Shown piece by piece: positions 36,025 through 45,183 of a DNA stretch of 64,000 nucleotides. This stretch comes from Rothia mucilaginosa (lineage in GTDB: Bacteria > Actinomycetota > Actinomycetes > Actinomycetales > Micrococcaceae). The translations under genes were made by a program, and so were the position numbers. The stretch spans positions 124,001-188,000 of the forward strand of contig NZ_CABFLY010000002.1 of assembly GCF_901875305.1 (NCBI RefSeq), given 5' to 3'. How positions within the stretch are numbered: the first letter of the stretch is position 1; each line of letters starts with the position of its first letter. The notes beneath the pieces are model-generated. The model saw only the letters and a list, made by a program, of their open reading frames with translations. It was not told where the DNA came from and did no database searches.

Positions 36025-37254
36025 ATGCTTATACTTCTCCTGCTGATGGCTCTAATTCTTGCCGTCGCCCTCTGGTCCTACTCATACGTGTGGCGCGGCC
36101 TCAACCGCCGTGTTATCGCCGCCGTCAAGGTGGTCGACCCCATGATTACGCTCGGCCCGTACGCCATGGTGGCCTGGGTGGGGCTGATGGGCGTTATCGC
36201 CACGAACATGTGGGCGACAGGTGTTCTTCACACGGTGCTGACCATCATTCTCTGGGTGATTGTTGCCGGCACCCTTGGCTGGGCCGGCTTCTGGCTACTC
36301 ATGCACTGCCTGGGTGGTCAAACCCCGGGCAAGCGCCCCATGTGGTGGCGTGAGGCCGTCGCAGCTAAGTTCGCGTGGCGTAACCTTTCCCGCATGCCTG
36401 CATACCTGGGTGGCCGCACGAGCATCCTGCCCGTGGAGCACCCGCACCTGACCAAGCCCTACTCCGGTTCCTGGACCCGACCCGTCGGCGCGACCATGCC
36501 CGGCTACCGCCCCGACGGCGAGTACACCGATGGCTTCGACGAGTATGGCCGCAAGATGCCGCGCATCTACCCGGTCGGCCCCGAACCGACAATCTTTGAG
36601 GTGGCCCGCTGGGGCAAATCGGTAAGCTCCGATACGCTACTGACTACTTTCCTCCCTACTGCCCCATTCGAGCGTCTACGCCTGCCCGGCACCATCACCG
36701 GCCCCTTCACCTTTGCCGGTGAGGTTCCGCACGGCGCCATCACCAAGTGGCCCCGCCGCAGTGGTGCGAACCGCGCCTTCGGCTCCTACGCCCGTCTGGG
36801 AGAAATTACCGAGCGCAAGGTCGAGCTTCTCGTGGATCACCGCATCATTGCGGCGCTGCAGACCACCCGCGAAAGTTACGAACGCCGCCACAGCTGGATG
36901 CTGGCTTTCACCGACATCACGCCCGGCGACTTCGTCATCGAGGCCAACGAACAGGGCAAGCTACGCATCACCTTCGGTACCGCCACTGAAGGGTACGAAA
37001 CCCCCTGGGTCTTCACGAGCACCCTGGACGACAGCCCCCGTCTGCGCCGCAAGATTCACCGCGCAATGCGCGAGCGTCGCTTACTCAAGCAGAGTAGCGG
37101 CGAGCTGATGGACTGGTACTTCGTGCCGAAGCTCAGCGAGTTCCCCCACGGCCCGGTCATTAACGAGCTGCCTGAAGCCTTCTACTTCAAATCCAATATC
37201 ATGGTCACGAACCGCCACGAAAGCTCCTCGAAGGCCACGGGTGAAGCTCACTAG
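36025..37254 (+). CDS. Unknown membrane-anchored protein
   Basis: This 409-residue protein starts with a hydrophobic segment (1-20) and two more near 43-62 and 68-92, followed by a long soluble part of over 300 residues with no motif I know. The soluble part has a beta-rich feel and carries conserved-looking stretches such as DGFDEYGRKMPRIYPVG and TDITPGDFVIEANEQGKL. I set the start at ATG 36025 (MLILLLLMALIL); an in-frame ATG at 35971 is possible but has no better ribosome site. It stands alone between rdgB and parE, and function cannot be inferred. Confidence 0.7.
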   Translation: MLILLLLMALILAVALWSYSYVWRGLNRRVIAAVKVVDPMITLGPYAMVAWVGLMGVIATNMWATGVLHTVLTIILWVIVAGTLGWAGFWLLMHCLGGQTPGKRPMWWREAVAAKFAWRNLSRMPAYLGGRTSILPVEHPHLTKPYSGSWTRPVGATMPGYRPDGEYTDGFDEYGRKMPRIYPVGPEPTIFEVARWGKSVSSDTLLTTFLPTAPFERLRLPGTITGPFTFAGEVPHGAITKWPRRSGANRAFGSYARLGEITERKVELLVDHRIIAALQTTRESYERRHSWMLAFTDITPGDFVIEANEQGKLRITFGTATEGYETPWVFTSTLDDSPRLRRKIHRAMRERRLLKQSSGELMDWYFVPKLSEFPHGPVINELPEAFYFKSNIMVTNRHESSSKATGEAH

Positions 37255-37367
37255 TGAGAGCGGTCTGGAGACCTTCTGAGGAGCGAGAAGCAGCGCTGTC
37301 GGCAACCGACCTGACCGCCCTTTCTCCCAAGCCACGCTAGAATAGAGTTCCGAACGTTGAACGCTCT

Positions 37368-37395
37368 GCGGGGCACGACACGCGTCGTGCCCCGC
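37368..37395 (+). other. Perfect hairpin in the parE leader
   Basis: GCGGGGCACGAC (37368-37379) pairs with GTCGTGCCCCGC (37384-37395) around a 4-base loop, about 100 bases before the parE start and downstream of a TAGAAT box (37338-37343). No T-run follows, so it may be a leader element or a weak terminator of the preceding gene. Confidence 0.6.
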
Positions 37396-37492
37396 ATCCG
37401 TTCTGCCCCCGTAACACCCGAGCCGGGCTCACGCTCCGCCCGGCCGGTGGCACGCTTCACCACCGCAGACATATTCATCCGAAAGGAATCCC

Positions 37493-39595
37493 GTGGCGTC
37501 CTCGAACTACACCGCTCGCAACCTCTCCGTTCTGGAAGGTCTTGAAGCAGTCCGCAAACGCCCGGGCATGTACATCGGCTCCACCGATTCCCGCGGCCTC
37601 ATGCACTGCCTCTGGGAGATTATCGACAACTCGGTGGATGAGGCGCTCGCCGGATTCGGCCAGTCTATTCAGGTGATTCTCTACCGCGATGGTTCGGTGG
37701 AGGTTCGCGACGATGGCCGAGGTATCCCCACGGATATTGAGCCGCGTACCGGCTTATCCGGTGTGGAGGTCGTCTTCACTAAGCTTCACGCCGGCGGTAA
37801 GTTCGGCGGCGGTTCCTACACCGCCTCCGGCGGTCTGCACGGTGTGGGTGCCTCTGTGGTGAATGCGCTGTCTTCGCGCCTGGACGTGCAGGTAGATCGC
37901 GGTTCCAAGACCTACCAGATGTCGTTCCGTCACGGCATTCCCGGCCACTTCGAATCGGGCCGCACCCCCAAGCCGGACGACCCGTTCGCCCCCGCATCCG
38001 AGGGTACCGACGCCCTGCAGATTGTGGGTAAGGCAAAGCGCGGCGTGACCGGCACCCGCGTGCGCTACTGGGCTGACCCGCAGATTTTTACCCCCGACGC
38101 CAAGTTCAGCTACGAGGACCTGGTGGCGCGCGCCCGCCAGACCGCGTTCCTCATTCCGGGTCTGCGCATCTGCATTCGCGATGAGCGCCGACTGCCCGGC
38201 ACCCCCGGCGAGCTGGAGGCGCACGAAGAAGTCTTCCAGTACGACGGCGGCATCAGCGAGTTCGTGGAGTTCCTGGCGCACGACGAGCGCGTCACCGATA
38301 TCTGGCGTTTCAGCGGTAGCGGAACCTTCACCGAGACCGTGCCCGTGCTGGGGGAGGACGGCCGCTCGCAGCTGACCGATGTGGAACGCGATTGCGAGGT
38401 GGACGTTGCCCTGCGCTGGGGCATCGGCTACGAGACCACGATTCGCAGCTTTGTGAACATTATTTCGACCCCCAAGGGCGGCACCCACACCGCGGGCTTT
38501 GAACAGGGTCTGCTACGAGTGATGCGCAAGCACCTGGCAGACAACGCCCGCAAGTACAAGGTGGGTAACGACAAGATTGAGAAGGACGACGTTCTCGCCG
38601 GTCTGACCGCGGTTCTGACCGTGCGCCTGGCCGAGCCGCAGTTTGAGGGTCAGACCAAGGAGATTCTGGGTACCCCGGCGGTTCGCCAGATTGTTTCCAA
38701 GGTGGTGGGTGATGCCCTGAAGGCTCGCCTGGAGTCGACCGCCCGCGCTGAGAAGGCTCAGGCGACCGCTCTGTGTGAGAAGGTTGTCTCTGAGATGAAG
38801 ACCCGCGTCTCTGCACGTATTCACAAGGAGACTCAGCGCCGCAAGACCGCGCTGGAGTCTTCGTCGATGCCCACCAAGCTGGTGGATTGCCGCTCGACGA
38901 ACGTCGAACACTCCGAGCTGTTCATCGTGGAGGGTGACTCGGCGCTGGGTACGGCGCGTCTGGCTCGTTCCTCCTCGTACCAGGCTCTGCTGCCGATTCG
39001 CGGTAAGATCCTGAACACTCAGCGTGCCTCGGTGACCGATGTGCTCGCGAATGCTGAGTGTGCGGCGCTGATTCAGGTGATTGGCGCCGGTTCGGGTCGC
39101 ACATTCGATCTGGAATCCGCCCGCTACGGCAAGGTTATTATGATGACCGATGCGGACGTGGACGGCGCCCACATCCGCACCCTGCTACTGACTCTGTTCT
39201 ACCGTTACATGCGTCCGCTGATTGAGGCCGGTCGCGTGTACGCGGCGGTTCCGCCGTTGCACCGCGTGGAGGTGGTGCGCCGCGGCAAGCCGAACGAGAT
39301 GGTGTACACCTACTCGGAGAAGCAGCTGCATGAGCTGCTGGGTTCTCTGCGGGAGCAGGGTGTGTCTTATAAGGAACCGATTCAGCGTTATAAGGGTCTA
39401 GGCGAGATGGACGCCGATCAGCTGGCTGAGACTACGATGGATCCGCGTCACCGCATGTTGCGTCGTGTCCGTATTGAGGATGCTGAGGCTGCTGAGCGCG
39501 CTTTCTCGTTGCTGATGGGTTCTGAGGTGGCTCCGCGTAAGGACTTCATTATTGCTGGTGCGCATCAGCTCGATGCTGAGAATATCGATATGTAG
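37493..39595 (+). CDS. parE: DNA topoisomerase IV subunit B
   Basis: This is the ATPase subunit of a type IIA topoisomerase that separates linked daughter chromosomes. The 700-residue protein has the GHKL ATPase motifs EIIDNSVDEALAGF, DDGRGIP and GGLHGVGASVVNALS, then a TOPRIM domain with VEGDSALGTARLARSS and TDADVDGAHIRTLL. EGDSALGTA instead of the gyrase form EGDSAGGSA matches actinobacterial ParE. GTG start follows AAAGGA. Its partner parC lies about 13 kb away on the minus strand. Confidence 0.92.
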   Translation: MASSNYTARNLSVLEGLEAVRKRPGMYIGSTDSRGLMHCLWEIIDNSVDEALAGFGQSIQVILYRDGSVEVRDDGRGIPTDIEPRTGLSGVEVVFTKLHAGGKFGGGSYTASGGLHGVGASVVNALSSRLDVQVDRGSKTYQMSFRHGIPGHFESGRTPKPDDPFAPASEGTDALQIVGKAKRGVTGTRVRYWADPQIFTPDAKFSYEDLVARARQTAFLIPGLRICIRDERRLPGTPGELEAHEEVFQYDGGISEFVEFLAHDERVTDIWRFSGSGTFTETVPVLGEDGRSQLTDVERDCEVDVALRWGIGYETTIRSFVNIISTPKGGTHTAGFEQGLLRVMRKHLADNARKYKVGNDKIEKDDVLAGLTAVLTVRLAEPQFEGQTKEILGTPAVRQIVSKVVGDALKARLESTARAEKAQATALCEKVVSEMKTRVSARIHKETQRRKTALESSSMPTKLVDCRSTNVEHSELFIVEGDSALGTARLARSSSYQALLPIRGKILNTQRASVTDVLANAECAALIQVIGAGSGRTFDLESARYGKVIMMTDADVDGAHIRTLLLTLFYRYMRPLIEAGRVYAAVPPLHRVEVVRRGKPNEMVYTYSEKQLHELLGSLREQGVSYKEPIQRYKGLGEMDADQLAETTMDPRHRMLRRVRIEDAEAAERAFSLLMGSEVAPRKDFIIAGAHQLDAENIDM

Positions 39596-40108
39596 TGGTT
39601 CTGCCCCCGTGTGGGTTTGCGTGTGTATCTTCTCTTGAGATTTGTGGAAAATATGCTGACGATTTGTCATAAAGTGAGAATTTCCTATGAGAATTGTCAC
39701 AGTCAGTTTCACCACGGCGCAAAAAATCGGTATTTTTGATGCGAATTTAATAAATTGGCCCTGAGTGGCTATTGTGTCAGTTTCATGGAATCCGTCACTA
39801 AAATATTGCAGTTATATGGTGTTACTGCAAGGTTTTAGGGAGGGGTGAGAAGGGGACTCAGTACCCCGAATAATGACAGGGCATCTTGCCTTCGTATTTG
39901 TCGATAACGTGCAATAAACCTTTATCCAAACGTCAAACATTTAACGCCCAGCCAGCATACAGGTACCTCACAGCATCCAATGAAAAGCCTGTACCTTAGA
40001 TGAGTGAGAGACACTGTGTCAGTAACTCGTGAGCCTCCTTCACTGACGGGGGAGTACACGAGTCTGGCGCACGCGCACATCAAGTACACACATAGTAAGG
40101 ACCTATCA
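39596..40108. other. Long AT-rich leader and promoter region of cydA
   Basis: This 513-base region is AT-rich at 39640-39830 and carries dyads near cydA, including an overlapping pair that could form a pseudoknot (40018-40063). I did not find a Rex-type TTGTGAA...TTCACAA operator. No gene is supported here. Confidence 0.5.
40018..40063 (+). promoter_or_regulatory. Possible H-type pseudoknot in the cydA leader
   Basis: Two interleaved stems are possible: GTCAGT (40018-40023) with ACTGAC (40042-40047), and ACTCGTG (40025-40031) with CACGAGT (40057-40063). The structure would end 33 bases before the TAAGGA ribosome site of cydA. Confidence 0.4.
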
Positions 40109-41680
40109 ATGGATCCCCTTGATTTTGGTAGGTGGCAGTTCGGTATCACCACCGTCTACCACTTCTTCATGGTTCCGCTGACTCTGGGTCTGGGCCTTGT
40201 AGTGACCTACCTGTACATTTGCTACGTTCGTACCAAGAAGGACGAATACAAGCGAATGACGAAGTTCTGGGGCAAGCTGTACCTCATCAACTTCGCCATG
40301 GGTGTGGCCACCGGTCTGGTTCAGGAATTCCAGTTCGGCATGGCGTGGAGCGAATACTCCCGCTTCGTGGGCGACGTCTTCGGCGCGCCGCTGGCAATGG
40401 AAGGCCTTTTCGCCTTCTTCGTTGAGTCGACCTTCCTGGGTCTGTGGATTTTCGGTTGGGATCGTCTCAAGCCTGCCATCCACGCATTCTGCCTGTTCAT
40501 GGCTGTTCTCGGCTCCTGGATTTCCGCCTTCTTCATTCTGGTGGCAAACTCCTGGATGCAGCACCCCGTCGGCGTTGAGATGGTCGACGGCCGTCCCCGC
40601 ATGAACGACATCGGCGCCGTGCTGATGAACCCCACCGCGTGGGTTACCTTCCCGCACGTTATCACCGCATCCATCCAGGTTGCCGGTGGCTTCCTGGTCG
40701 GTATCGCCTGGTACAAGCTGTGGCGCCGCCGCAAGGATGGTATTGACACCATCGTTGACGGCAAGGTCGTCGTTGGTGAGTCTGACAAGGGCGCACGCGA
40801 CAAGAAGGACTTCCAGGTCTGGCTCAAGTCCCTGCGCCTGGGCGCAGTGGTGGGCCTCATCGGTTTCGCAGCCGTTGGTGCAACCGGCCACATGCAGGCA
40901 CAGATGATGATTCACGAGCAGCCCCTGAAGATGGCTGCCGCCGAGGCAGCCTGCCACGACGGCACCTCCTTCTCTGTGCTGACCGTCGGTGAGCTTGGCG
41001 CTCAGAGCTGCGACAAGATCAACACCGTCATCGAGGTTCCTGGCGTGCTGTCCTTCCTTGCACACGACAACTTCACCACCCCGGTGAAGGGCATTAAGAC
41101 CCTGGTTCCCGAGTACGAAGCTAAGTACGGCACCCATCTGCCCAACAACCCGCTCTACGGTGAGCGTGCAGGTCAGAAGATTGATTACCTGCCCTCCCTC
41201 GAGGTCTCCTACTGGGGCTTCCGCGGCATGATTGGTCTGGGTCTCATCGTGGTTCCCTTCTACCTCTACGCACTGTGGGTTACCCGCAAGAAGGGCGTGG
41301 GAACCGTTCCCGAGTCCAAGCTGCTGAAGCAGGTCGCCGTATGGTCCATCCTGGCTCCCTTCTTCGCCATCGCACTGGGCTGGATTTTCACCGAAATGGG
41401 CCGTCAGCCCTTCGTGGTTGTTCCCAACCTTGAAGGTGACCCCGCCATCCGCCTGTACACCGCGGCAGCTGTCTCCCCGGGTGTGAGCGGCGAAGAGATT
41501 CTCTTCTCGTTGCTGACCCTGGGCCTGCTCTACGGCGTGCTGATGGTCGTCGAGGTCTACCTGCTCATTAAGTACGTCAAGGCCGGCGTGGTCGCTGCTA
41601 TGCCCGAGCTGGTTCAGTCGCACCACGAGGACGAGTCCGCTGACAAGTCCAAGCGCGACGTGCTGGAGTTCGCCTACTAG
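40109..41680 (+). CDS. cydA: Cytochrome bd ubiquinol/menaquinol oxidase subunit I
   Basis: CydA carries hemes b558, b595 and d and oxidises quinol, reducing oxygen with high affinity. The 523-residue protein has about nine helices, the N-terminal heme-ligand region TTVYHFFMVPLTLGLG with His18, and the GRQPF motif near 430 after a short Q-loop of the actinobacterial kind. The start ATG 40109 follows TAAGGA; a longer frame upstream runs through the leader dyads and is rejected. Confidence 0.95.
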   Translation: MDPLDFGRWQFGITTVYHFFMVPLTLGLGLVVTYLYICYVRTKKDEYKRMTKFWGKLYLINFAMGVATGLVQEFQFGMAWSEYSRFVGDVFGAPLAMEGLFAFFVESTFLGLWIFGWDRLKPAIHAFCLFMAVLGSWISAFFILVANSWMQHPVGVEMVDGRPRMNDIGAVLMNPTAWVTFPHVITASIQVAGGFLVGIAWYKLWRRRKDGIDTIVDGKVVVGESDKGARDKKDFQVWLKSLRLGAVVGLIGFAAVGATGHMQAQMMIHEQPLKMAAAEAACHDGTSFSVLTVGELGAQSCDKINTVIEVPGVLSFLAHDNFTTPVKGIKTLVPEYEAKYGTHLPNNPLYGERAGQKIDYLPSLEVSYWGFRGMIGLGLIVVPFYLYALWVTRKKGVGTVPESKLLKQVAVWSILAPFFAIALGWIFTEMGRQPFVVVPNLEGDPAIRLYTAAAVSPGVSGEEILFSLLTLGLLYGVLMVVEVYLLIKYVKAGVVAAMPELVQSHHEDESADKSKRDVLEFAY

Positions 41681-41701
41681 GCGGGTAAGGATTGATTCAT
41701 C

Positions 41702-42772
41702 ATGAACTTTGATTTCAATATCTTTGCCGGTCAGCCCACTCTGCCGACCATCTGGTTTGTCGCCATTGGCGTCTTCTTCATCATGTACCTGATTCTGGAC
41801 GGTTTCGACCTGGGTGTCGGTATGCTGATGGGTTCCAAGTTCACCAAGAACGAGAAGGAACGCCGTCTGCTGCTGAACATCATCGGCCCCGTCTGGGACG
41901 GTAACGAGGTGTGGATTGTGTCCGGTGGTGCTGCCCTGTTCGCAGCATTCCCCATCTGGTACGCAGCCCTCTTCTCGGCCCTGTACATCCCCCTGACTCT
42001 CGCACTGGTCTTCCTGATTCTGCGCGTGGTTGCAATCGAGTACCGCGGTAAGAAGAACGACGAGAAGTGGATCCGTAACTGGAACATTGCTCTGTCTCTC
42101 TCCTCCTTCTTCATCGCTCTGCTCGTGGGCGCACTGCTGGGCCTGACCTCCTTGGGTCTGCCCATCAACGCAAATGGTGACCGCGTTGGCGGTGCCTTCG
42201 CCTGGATCTCCCTGCCCGTCCTGCTGGGCGGCCTGGGCTTCGTGGGCTTTGCCCTGGTTCAGGGCCTGGCCTTCGTCGCTCTGAAGACCGATGGCGAAAT
42301 TCGTGACCGCGCTCGCACCCTGCTGGTGCGTTGGTCGCCGCTGCTGCTGCTGCCGATTGTTGCCTGGGTTCTGACCCTGGACTTCACCACCGGTAACGGC
42401 ATCTCCTGGCTGTGCACCATCCTGGCTGTTGTTGCCGTTGTGATTGCATGGGCTTCCGCCAAGGGCGGTCGCGAGGGTCGTGCCTTCGCGGGTCTGTCCG
42501 TGTTTGTCGCATTCGGCGCACTGGCAATCTTCACCGCAATGTTCCCGAACGTTTTGCCCTCTACCCTGGATCCGGCATACTCGCTCACCATTGCGAACGC
42601 CTCCAGCTCTGAGTACACCCTGGGCGTGATGACCTTCGTGACCTGCCTTGGTCTGCCCGTCGTGTTCGTCTACCAGGCATGGACCTACTGGGTCTTCCGT
42701 AAGCGTCTGCACGTGGACCACATCCCCGATGCACACGACGCTACCGAGTTGGCTAAACTGCCGACCAAGTAG
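41702..42772 (+). CDS. cydB: Cytochrome bd oxidase subunit II
   Basis: CydB is the structural partner of CydA. The 356-residue protein has about eight to nine helices and the family signatures YLILDGFDLGVGML near 28-41 and IIGPVWDGNEVWIVSGGAALFAA near its third helix. It follows cydA by 21 bases and is cotranscribed with it; a terminator follows. The CydDC exporter needed for heme d assembly is 4.8 kb downstream rather than adjacent. Confidence 0.95.
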   Translation: MNFDFNIFAGQPTLPTIWFVAIGVFFIMYLILDGFDLGVGMLMGSKFTKNEKERRLLLNIIGPVWDGNEVWIVSGGAALFAAFPIWYAALFSALYIPLTLALVFLILRVVAIEYRGKKNDEKWIRNWNIALSLSSFFIALLVGALLGLTSLGLPINANGDRVGGAFAWISLPVLLGGLGFVGFALVQGLAFVALKTDGEIRDRARTLLVRWSPLLLLPIVAWVLTLDFTTGNGISWLCTILAVVAVVIAWASAKGGREGRAFAGLSVFVAFGALAIFTAMFPNVLPSTLDPAYSLTIANASSSEYTLGVMTFVTCLGLPVVFVYQAWTYWVFRKRLHVDHIPDAHDATELAKLPTK

Positions 42773-42794
42773 CCTGTAGCTAACGGGCCATTCT

Positions 42795-42848
42795 AAGAAT
42801 CCCCCGGATTTCTCTTCTGAGAAGTTCGGGGGATTCTTGCGTCTGTGG
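42795..42848 (+). terminator. Terminator after cydB
   Basis: AAGAATCCCCCG (42795-42806) pairs with CGGGGGATTCTT (42837-42848), with an inner TTCTC/GAGAA pairing. Confidence 0.85.
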
Positions 42849-42928
42849 GGACGCCTGTGGGGAGGGGGCGGCTCCGGGTAGCTGAGAAGAGGAGTCATAA
42901 AAATTTTTGGTGCACACCCCCCCAGATT

Positions 42929-42958
42929 TTGAGCGCGACAAGGCGCAAAAAGTGTAAT
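42929..42958 (+). promoter_or_regulatory. Candidate promoter of the lipoprotein gene
   Basis: TTGAGC (42929-42934) and TGTAAT (42953-42958) are spaced by 18 bp, about 35 bases before the lipoprotein start. A C7 tract lies just upstream (42917-42923). Confidence 0.5.
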
Positions 42959-42995
42959 GTGGTGAGCAACTCACTCCTACGAAAGGTGTTCAACG

Positions 42996-43919
42996 ATGAA
43001 ATCCCTCACCTGCCGCACCACCGCCCCTCGCACCGGCACGAGCCGCCGCCTGCTCGCCACGGGCGCCCTGCTGGCCATCGGCGTGCTCCCGCTGAGCGCC
43101 TGCTCGCTCTTCAACCCGCCGCTGGAACGCGACGAAAGCGTCCACGCCATCTTCGACGCGGAACAGGACATCGTGAAGATGCCCCTGGACGATTACCTCT
43201 ACTACGAGCGCACTCACTATGAATACACGGCCTTTCAGATTGCCATGAAGCAGTGCTACGCCGAACACGGGCAGAACTACACCGACCAAGCTCCCTACTC
43301 TGAGAGCGCACCGCGCGGCGAGATGGGGCGAAAGTACGGTCCCTGGAACGTCGAGTACGCCCAGAAGTACGGTTTTCAGAAGCGAGACCCCAACGCCGCC
43401 CCCATCTCCTTTAACTCGGGGGAGAGCATGAGCCCCGAGGAGAGGCTCAGTATCGAATGTCATGACAAGGCCCGCGAGACCCTGGATGCCGCGGTGCCCG
43501 AAGGTAAGAGGCCCGAAAAGGAAGAGCAGGCCACGTACATTCGTATCTCCACCGAAGCTGGTAACGCCGTTTACGGCAGCAAAGTGCACCGCGAGCTCGA
43601 AGAGAAGTGGAAGCAGTGCGTCTCGGATCGCGGGCTCACCCCGCGCTCGGCCGGCTCCGTCGCCGAGGAAACCCCGCTGGCTGAGCAGCTGAGCAAGAAC
43701 GGCGGTTTCAACGAGCCCGCCTCCGAAGAAGAGATTCGCATCGCCACCATCCAGGCCGAATGTAACCAGCAGGTCGGCATGAGCAAGCAGCTCTACGACC
43801 TGGAAGCTCAGTACCAGATGCCGCTCATCCGCAAGTACCAGTCGCAGCTTGAACAGGAACGCCAAGCTGACCGTGACCGCGACGAGAAGTTCAAGCAGTA
43901 CGTTCTGGAGCACCAGTAA
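42996..43919 (+). CDS. Predicted lipoprotein of unknown function
   Basis: This 307-residue protein has a basic N-terminus, a hydrophobic core and a lipobox LSAC with Cys36, so it is likely anchored on the outer face of the membrane. The mature part is charged, helical and predicted coiled-coil at the end (EQERQADRDRDEKFKQYVLEHQ). Four cysteines in the body (for example KQCYAEHG, IECHDKA, KQCVSDRG, AECNQQ) could form disulfides. It precedes the adaptor and MacB-like genes and may be a component of that export system. I do not recognise the family. Confidence 0.75.
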   Translation: MKSLTCRTTAPRTGTSRRLLATGALLAIGVLPLSACSLFNPPLERDESVHAIFDAEQDIVKMPLDDYLYYERTHYEYTAFQIAMKQCYAEHGQNYTDQAPYSESAPRGEMGRKYGPWNVEYAQKYGFQKRDPNAAPISFNSGESMSPEERLSIECHDKARETLDAAVPEGKRPEKEEQATYIRISTEAGNAVYGSKVHRELEEKWKQCVSDRGLTPRSAGSVAEETPLAEQLSKNGGFNEPASEEEIRIATIQAECNQQVGMSKQLYDLEAQYQMPLIRKYQSQLEQERQADRDRDEKFKQYVLEHQ

Positions 43920-43982
43920 CCCGAGCGTCCACGACCGGGTTTTGACACTAGGTTTTGATACCGGGGAAAGACCGGTAATGGT

Positions 43983-44021
43983 GCGGGCCGCCCGAGAGGC
44001 AGAGCTCAGCGGGCGGCCCGC
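43983..44021 (+). terminator. Hairpin between the lipoprotein and adaptor genes
   Basis: GCGGGCCGCCCG (43983-43994) pairs with CGGGCGGCCCGC (44010-44021). It may partly terminate lipoprotein transcripts and set the ratio to the downstream genes. Confidence 0.65.
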
Positions 44022-44049
44022 CCCCGTACACACTCAGAAAGACACCGCC

Positions 44050-45183
44050 ATGACCGATCACTCACACACCAGCCAGCAACGTAGCGGGCACCGCTTCATC
44101 GAGCGCATCGCCCGACCCCGTGTGCTCCTCCTTCTCGCGATCCTCGCCGTCGGCTCGCTCATGCTGTCCTTCTACCTGGGCACCCGCTACGCAGCCACCG
44201 GACCCGACCCGACTGTGCAAGCGAAAACCGTGATTCCGGTCTGGGCGAAGGTCGAAGAACGCACCGTCAGCGAGGGGCTCGCCATCGCCGGAACCACTAA
44301 GGCTGGAGAGGCCGCCCCGATTAGCGCGCGTACCAATGGCGAGCCGGTGCTCGTCTACCAGAACCAGAAGCCCGGCAACGTGCTCAAATCCGGTGACTTC
44401 ATCGGCATTATTGGCGCCGACCCGGTCTTCGTGCTGGATGGGCCGCTACCGCTGTACCGCGACCTCAATCTGGGCGATAACGGCGACGACGTGCTTGCCT
44501 TCCAGAAGGCTCTGAACTCCGCCGGGTACGCCACCGCACAGAGCGGCACCGTCACTGAAGACACCCTTGAGGCTGTCACGCGCCTGCACCGTACGCACCT
44601 GACCGGCGTGCCCAGCGAGGGGGTCACCACCATTGCCCGCAGTAACTACGCGATTCTGCCCGGCGGCAGCCACACGGTCACCGCCGTTGCCGCGGTCGGC
44701 CAGCTCATCAGTGACGGCAACCCCATCGCGAGCGTAGAAACCAGCGAACCCTACGTGGAATCCAGCGTTGAGCTCGCCGTCGCCAACAAGCTCAAGGTCG
44801 GCGACCGCATCAGCCTGCGCACCTCCACCGGCAGCGTGGAAGGCACCATCACCAGCATTGGTGAGCTGCAGAATGACCCCTCCAAGGGCGCGGCGAAGAG
44901 CGTGCGATTCAGCGCCGACGACCCGAGCAAGCTCACTCCGGGGCAGAGCGCCTCCATCACCAGCAAGGGCAACACCTCAACCACCCTCGCCGTGCCGACC
45001 ACCGCGGTACGCCAGGATTCCCAGGGCACCTACGTGCTGGTTGAAAAGGGTGGAAGCTCCACCTCGACCAGTAAGGATGCACCCGCCACCGAACGAGTCA
45101 ACGTTGAGGTTCTGCGCACCGCCGGCGGGTACGCCGCGATCAACGCGAACCTCAGCGCGGGACAGAAGGTGCTTGTCTCATGA
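44050..45183 (+). CDS. Membrane-fusion-type adaptor with peptidoglycan-binding domain
   Basis: This 377-residue protein has one N-terminal transmembrane segment (about 22-45), a beta-barrel/lipoyl-like part and, near 135-185, a PG_binding_1 domain (LNLGDNGDDVLAFQKALNSAGY). This is the layout of HlyD/MacA-type periplasmic adaptors in Gram-positive bacteria, where the helical hairpin is replaced by a wall-binding domain. It overlaps the next ABC gene by four bases (ATGA), so the two work together. I chose ATG 44050, directly before the hydrophobic segment; a longer frame reads through the hairpin. Confidence 0.82.
   Translation: MTDHSHTSQQRSGHRFIERIARPRVLLLLAILAVGSLMLSFYLGTRYAATGPDPTVQAKTVIPVWAKVEERTVSEGLAIAGTTKAGEAAPISARTNGEPVLVYQNQKPGNVLKSGDFIGIIGADPVFVLDGPLPLYRDLNLGDNGDDVLAFQKALNSAGYATAQSGTVTEDTLEAVTRLHRTHLTGVPSEGVTTIARSNYAILPGGSHTVTAVAAVGQLISDGNPIASVETSEPYVESSVELAVANKLKVGDRISLRTSTGSVEGTITSIGELQNDPSKGAAKSVRFSADDPSKLTPGQSASITSKGNTSTTLAVPTTAVRQDSQGTYVLVEKGGSSTSTSKDAPATERVNVEVLRTAGGYAAINANLSAGQKVLVS

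Noticed and set aside
39596..40108. Search for a Rex-type redox operator before cydA
   Set aside because: No TTGTGAA...TTCACAA-like palindrome was found by eye; the dyads present do not match it.
40109..42898. A 930-codon minus-strand open frame across cydA and cydB
   Set aside because: It is a mirror of two well-supported genes; its Gln/His/Gly-rich composition is an antisense artefact.
42917..42923. C7 tract upstream of the lipoprotein promoter as another phase switch
   Set aside because: It lies outside the likely minus-35/minus-10 spacer and is shorter than the other tracts, so slippage would have little predicted effect.
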